Part shown: piece by piece, positions 11,087 to 13,142 of the stretch
Layout: every line of letters starts with the position of its first letter
Position numbering within the stretch: position 1 is the first letter of the stretch
DNA from: Candidatus Woesearchaeota archaeon
Lineage (GTDB): Archaea > Nanobdellota > Nanobdellia > SCGC-AAA011-G17 > GW2011-AR20
Assembly: GCA_018302725.1 (NCBI GenBank)
Contig: JAGVZJ010000004.1
Coordinates: 1 to 13,142 of the forward strand
Reading direction: 5' to 3'
Length of the DNA stretch: 13,142 nucleotides
Notes under the pieces: model-generated
Told to the model about the DNA's origin: nothing
What the model saw: only the letters and a program-made list of their open reading frames with translations
Database searches by the model: none
Translations under genes and position numbers: made by a program

Positions 11087-12223
11087 ATGCACTATCGGTC
11101 CTTAAACTTTATGAGGTATATCCACAAGAATACACTCTCAGAACTTTATTTTGCTGTTGTGTTGAAATCTCTTGCACTTTCTATGGTTGGAATTTTTGTT
11201 CCTGTATATATGTATACTGAGCTTAACTTTAGCCTTAATCAGTTGTCTTATTTCTTTTTGGTATGGGCATTGCTGTTTGCTTTATTGACACCGATAGTTG
11301 CCAAGATTGCCGCTAAGTTTGGATTGAAGCATATGATTGTAGCTAGTGTTCCCTTTGAAATCTTGTTTGTGGCTCTGCTTGTTTTAATGAAGACACATGA
11401 CATTAGTTATATTTATGCTGCAATTGTTTATACTTTTGCTGGCGCATTCTTCTGGACAGGCTTTGATATAGAATTTGCTAAGGTCAGCGATAAGAAAAAG
11501 AGGGGCAGTGAGGTAGGGTTTTTGTTTTTTGCTATTACTTTAGCTGGGATTATTGGACCTTTTTTTGGAGGACTTATCCTAACATTTCTTGGGTTTAATG
11601 TTCTCTTTTATGTTTTTACATTTTTATTGATTATTGGTGCTGTTCCCCTGCTTGGCTCTCATGATGATTATGAAGAAGTTAGTTTTTCACTTGTTCATAT
11701 ATTCAAGAAGAAATATGCTAAAGACATGCTTGCCTTCTCCGGACTGGGAAGCAGAGCTGTAGCTGCAGTTATCTTCTGGCCTTTATTTATATTTATTATG
11801 CTGGGAGGTTATATGGAGTTAGGAATTCTTGCCACTGGAGCTGGGCTTATTACAGCTCTATTTTCTTTTTATGTGGGGAAGTTGTCTGACAGAAAAGGCA
11901 GGAAAAAGATATTGGACATTGGAGCCATTATCCATTCTATAACTTGGGCTGTAAGGCTGTTTGCTTACACTTTTTTTCAATTATTCGTTGTTGAACTAAT
12001 TTCTGGATTATCTTTTGTTCTAGCGAGTATACCTTTCAACTCTATGTTTTATGATAAGATGGGTAAGAGGAATAAGATAGAATATCTTATCTTTAAAGAG
12101 ATAGGATTTACTGTGGGAAAAGTGATAACTTTGGTAGCGGTTATACTGTCTGGCAACTTAATTGTCAGCTTTTTGATTGCAGGGGTGGCTAGTTTAGCTT
12201 ATATGCTCTACTCGGAGAAATAG
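11087..12223 (+). CDS. Major facilitator superfamily (MFS) transporter
   Basis: The 378-residue protein is hydrophobic throughout, with about eleven or twelve membrane helices in two halves. The cytoplasmic motif between helices 8 and 9, GKLSDRKGRKK (264-274), is the classical MFS motif A. A GIIGPFFGGLIL stretch (154-165) resembles the glycine/proline motif of helix 5. The first-half copy of motif A is eroded to AKIAAKFGLK. The protein is on the short side for MFS (usually 400 or more), with compact loops. The substrate cannot be predicted: no binding-site signature stands out, and the gene stands alone with its own promoter. A sugar, drug or metabolite importer for a host-dependent cell is conceivable but is only a guess. 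Confidence 0.85.
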   Translation: MHYRSLNFMRYIHKNTLSELYFAVVLKSLALSMVGIFVPVYMYTELNFSLNQLSYFFLVWALLFALLTPIVAKIAAKFGLKHMIVASVPFEILFVALLVLMKTHDISYIYAAIVYTFAGAFFWTGFDIEFAKVSDKKKRGSEVGFLFFAITLAGIIGPFFGGLILTFLGFNVLFYVFTFLLIIGAVPLLGSHDDYEEVSFSLVHIFKKKYAKDMLAFSGLGSRAVAAVIFWPLFIFIMLGGYMELGILATGAGLITALFSFYVGKLSDRKGRKKILDIGAIIHSITWAVRLFAYTFFQLFVVELISGLSFVLASIPFNSMFYDKMGKRNKIEYLIFKEIGFTVGKVITLVAVILSGNLIVSFLIAGVASLAYMLYSEK

Positions 12224-12224
12224 A

Positions 12225-12281
12225 GGCTTTGCACTTAAATAACTAATGTTTATGTGCAGAAACCCAATTATGTGCAAGGCC
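12225..12281 (+). repeat. Inverted repeat able to form a long-loop hairpin between the MFS gene and eL15
   Basis: GGCTTTGCAC (12225-12234) can pair along its length with GTGCAAGGCC (12272-12281), nine Watson-Crick pairs and one G-U, around a 37-nt loop. The loop holds another TTATGTGCA (12250-12258) that repeats 12269-12277, so a second partial pairing is possible. It starts right after the MFS stop codon. Confidence 0.5.
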
Positions 12282-12296
12282 AGAAATAGAGAAAGG

Positions 12297-12305
12297 CTTT
12301 TAAAA
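12297..12305 (+). promoter_or_regulatory. TATA box for the eL15 gene
   Basis: CTTTTAAAA is centred about 27 nt before the ATG at 12328. It favours that ATG and a leaderless message over the in-frame GTG at 12307, which lies next to the box itself. Confidence 0.55.
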
Positions 12306-12327
12306 GGTGTTTTTTGATAAAATTGAT

Positions 12328-12897
12328 ATGAACCTTTACAGCAGCATCAGGGAATTGTGGAAGAGACCTAAAGACTCTATGAAGGATTTAGTCCAGGAGA
12401 GGCTGATTGAGTGGAGACAAGGTGATGTAGTGGTTAGGATAGAAAGACCTACTAGGATTGATAGAGCAAGAAGCCTTGGTTATAAAGCTAAACAAGGATA
12501 TGTTATTTTAAGGGTTAGAGTAAAAAGAAGCAAAAGGCAAAGACCCTTGATTAAGAAAGGTAGAAGAAGTAAGCATAAAAGAAGAAAGAAAATCGTTGGG
12601 AAAAGCTACCAGTGGATAGCAGAAGAAAGAGCAAGTAAAAAGTATCCTAACTGTGAGGTCCTTAATTCTTACAAGATAGGAGAAGATGGGAAACATCAAT
12701 TTTATGAGGTTATTCTTTTAGATAGAGTGATAGTTAGCAAGTACAAAGGCATGGAATGGATTGTAAGGAGCAAGAAGAGAGTCAATAGGGGTCTGACTTC
12801 TGCGGCTAAGAAGAGCAGAGGATTAAGAAATAAGGGAAAAGGTGCGGAAAAGAATAGGCCAAGTTTAAGAGCTCACAGAAGAAGGGGAAAAAATTAA
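12328..12897 (+). CDS. rpl15e: Large ribosomal subunit protein eL15 (L15e)
   Basis: The 189-residue, very basic protein matches eL15 from end to end: YSSIRELWKRP near the N-terminus, RIERPTRIDRARSLGYKAKQGYVI (about 36-59), RRSKHKRRKK, and the C-terminal KSRGLRNKGKG and RPSLRAHRRRGK. It binds 23S rRNA and belongs to the archaeal/eukaryotic set of ribosomal proteins, so it is a firm marker of an archaeal genome. Length is normal for the family. The frame stays open to a GTG at 12307, but the family start and the TATA spacing favour the ATG at 12328. The promoter of its own lies downstream of a hairpin. The next gene, on the same strand, begins after 89 nt. Confidence 0.97.
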   Translation: MNLYSSIRELWKRPKDSMKDLVQERLIEWRQGDVVVRIERPTRIDRARSLGYKAKQGYVILRVRVKRSKRQRPLIKKGRRSKHKRRKKIVGKSYQWIAEERASKKYPNCEVLNSYKIGEDGKHQFYEVILLDRVIVSKYKGMEWIVRSKKRVNRGLTSAAKKSRGLRNKGKGAEKNRPSLRAHRRRGKN

Positions 12898-12914
12898 ATA
12901 TTTACTTTTCCAAA

Positions 12915-12924
12915 TTTTTATATA
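12915..12924 (+). promoter_or_regulatory. TATA box for the DHH protein gene
   Basis: TTTTTATATA about 67 nt before the ATG at 12987 would give a leader of roughly 45 nt. The leader contains GGGG at 12972-12975 as a weak ribosome-binding site and a five-codon frame (12977-12994) that overlaps the start. Confidence 0.45.
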
Positions 12925-12986
12925 TGCTTAAACTTCTTCAATTCTGATTATTATTTTGAATTTACATAATTGGGGTATGTCGAGAA

Positions 12987-13142
12987 ATGATTAAAATAAA
13001 AGAGATTAGAGAAATGTTAGAGCAAAGTCAGAATCCTTTGGTTTTTTTTGACGATGATCCAGATGGTTTGTGCAGTTTTTTATTGCTTGAAAAAAAATAT
13101 AAAAAAATAAAAGGCGTTGTTTTAAAGAATTCTCCTGCAGTG
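12987..13142 (+). CDS. DHH-family phosphoesterase, N-terminal fragment (RecJ-like)
   Basis: Only the first 52 codons lie in the window; the gene runs off the right edge. A short helix (1-15) leads into PLVFFDDDPDGLCSFLLLEKKY, the first motif of DHH phosphoesterases, where the Asp cluster binds metal and the final D-G-L matches the DxDG(x)S/C type. Archaeal relatives include RecJ-like/GAN exonucleases and oligoribonuclease-like or single-strand-specific enzymes. In DPANN and other archaea such genes often sit near ribosomal protein genes, as here behind eL15. Which DHH subfamily it is depends on the missing DHH and DHHA1 parts. Confidence 0.78.
   Translation, partial: MIKIKEIREMLEQSQNPLVFFDDDPDGLCSFLLLEKKYKKIKGVVLKNSPAV

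Noticed and set aside
12307..12327. GTG start for eL15 seven codons upstream
   Set aside because: It sits next to the TATA box, so it would not be in the transcript, and eL15 proteins begin close to the YSSIRELWK motif.

Overview
The window looks like a chromosomal segment of a small-genome, AT-rich archaeon, most likely from the DPANN group (Woesearchaeota/Pacearchaeota-like). The evidence is a TFE-type transcription factor, a eukaryote/archaeal-type ribosomal protein eL15, an initiator tRNA with the archaeal A1-U72 acceptor end and three G-C anticodon-stem pairs, TATA-like boxes about 20-30 nt upstream of many start codons (mostly leaderless genes), and short secreted proteins with one C-terminal anchor. 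The lineage is inferred from gene style; no database search was possible.

Layout. Positions 1-442 hold the 3' end of a gene coupled by a 4-nt overlap to a PIN-domain (VapC-like) nuclease. Positions 520-4122 hold three tightly packed genes: a membrane-anchored thioredoxin resembling the C-terminal domain of VKOR fusion proteins, a DUF1461/Lit-like membrane protein, and a P-type Ca2+-ATPase. Positions 4209-6083 hold a membrane-anchored DsbA-like oxidoreductase, a glutaredoxin-like protein and a PDZ-less HtrA-type protease. Together these six genes form an envelope redox, ion and protein quality-control island. Next come malic enzyme (6123-7244) and, on the minus strand, initiator tRNA-Met followed 9 nt later by a DUF59/MIP18 Fe-S assembly gene.

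Positions 7778-8935 hold two convergent secreted, C-terminally anchored proteins, one of them cysteine-rich, sharing a bidirectional T-run terminator. Positions 8978-9861 (minus) encode two adjacent coiled-coil proteins that may share one module. TFE (9992-10765) carries a very basic repeat-bearing tail. A small two-helix membrane protein, an MFS transporter, eL15 and the start of a DHH phosphoesterase fill the rest.

No gap without a gene exceeds 300 bases. I saw no insertion sequence, CRISPR array or integration site. The parts least explained by known families are the coiled-coil pair, the two secreted proteins, the basic TFE tail and the archaeal Lit-like protein.
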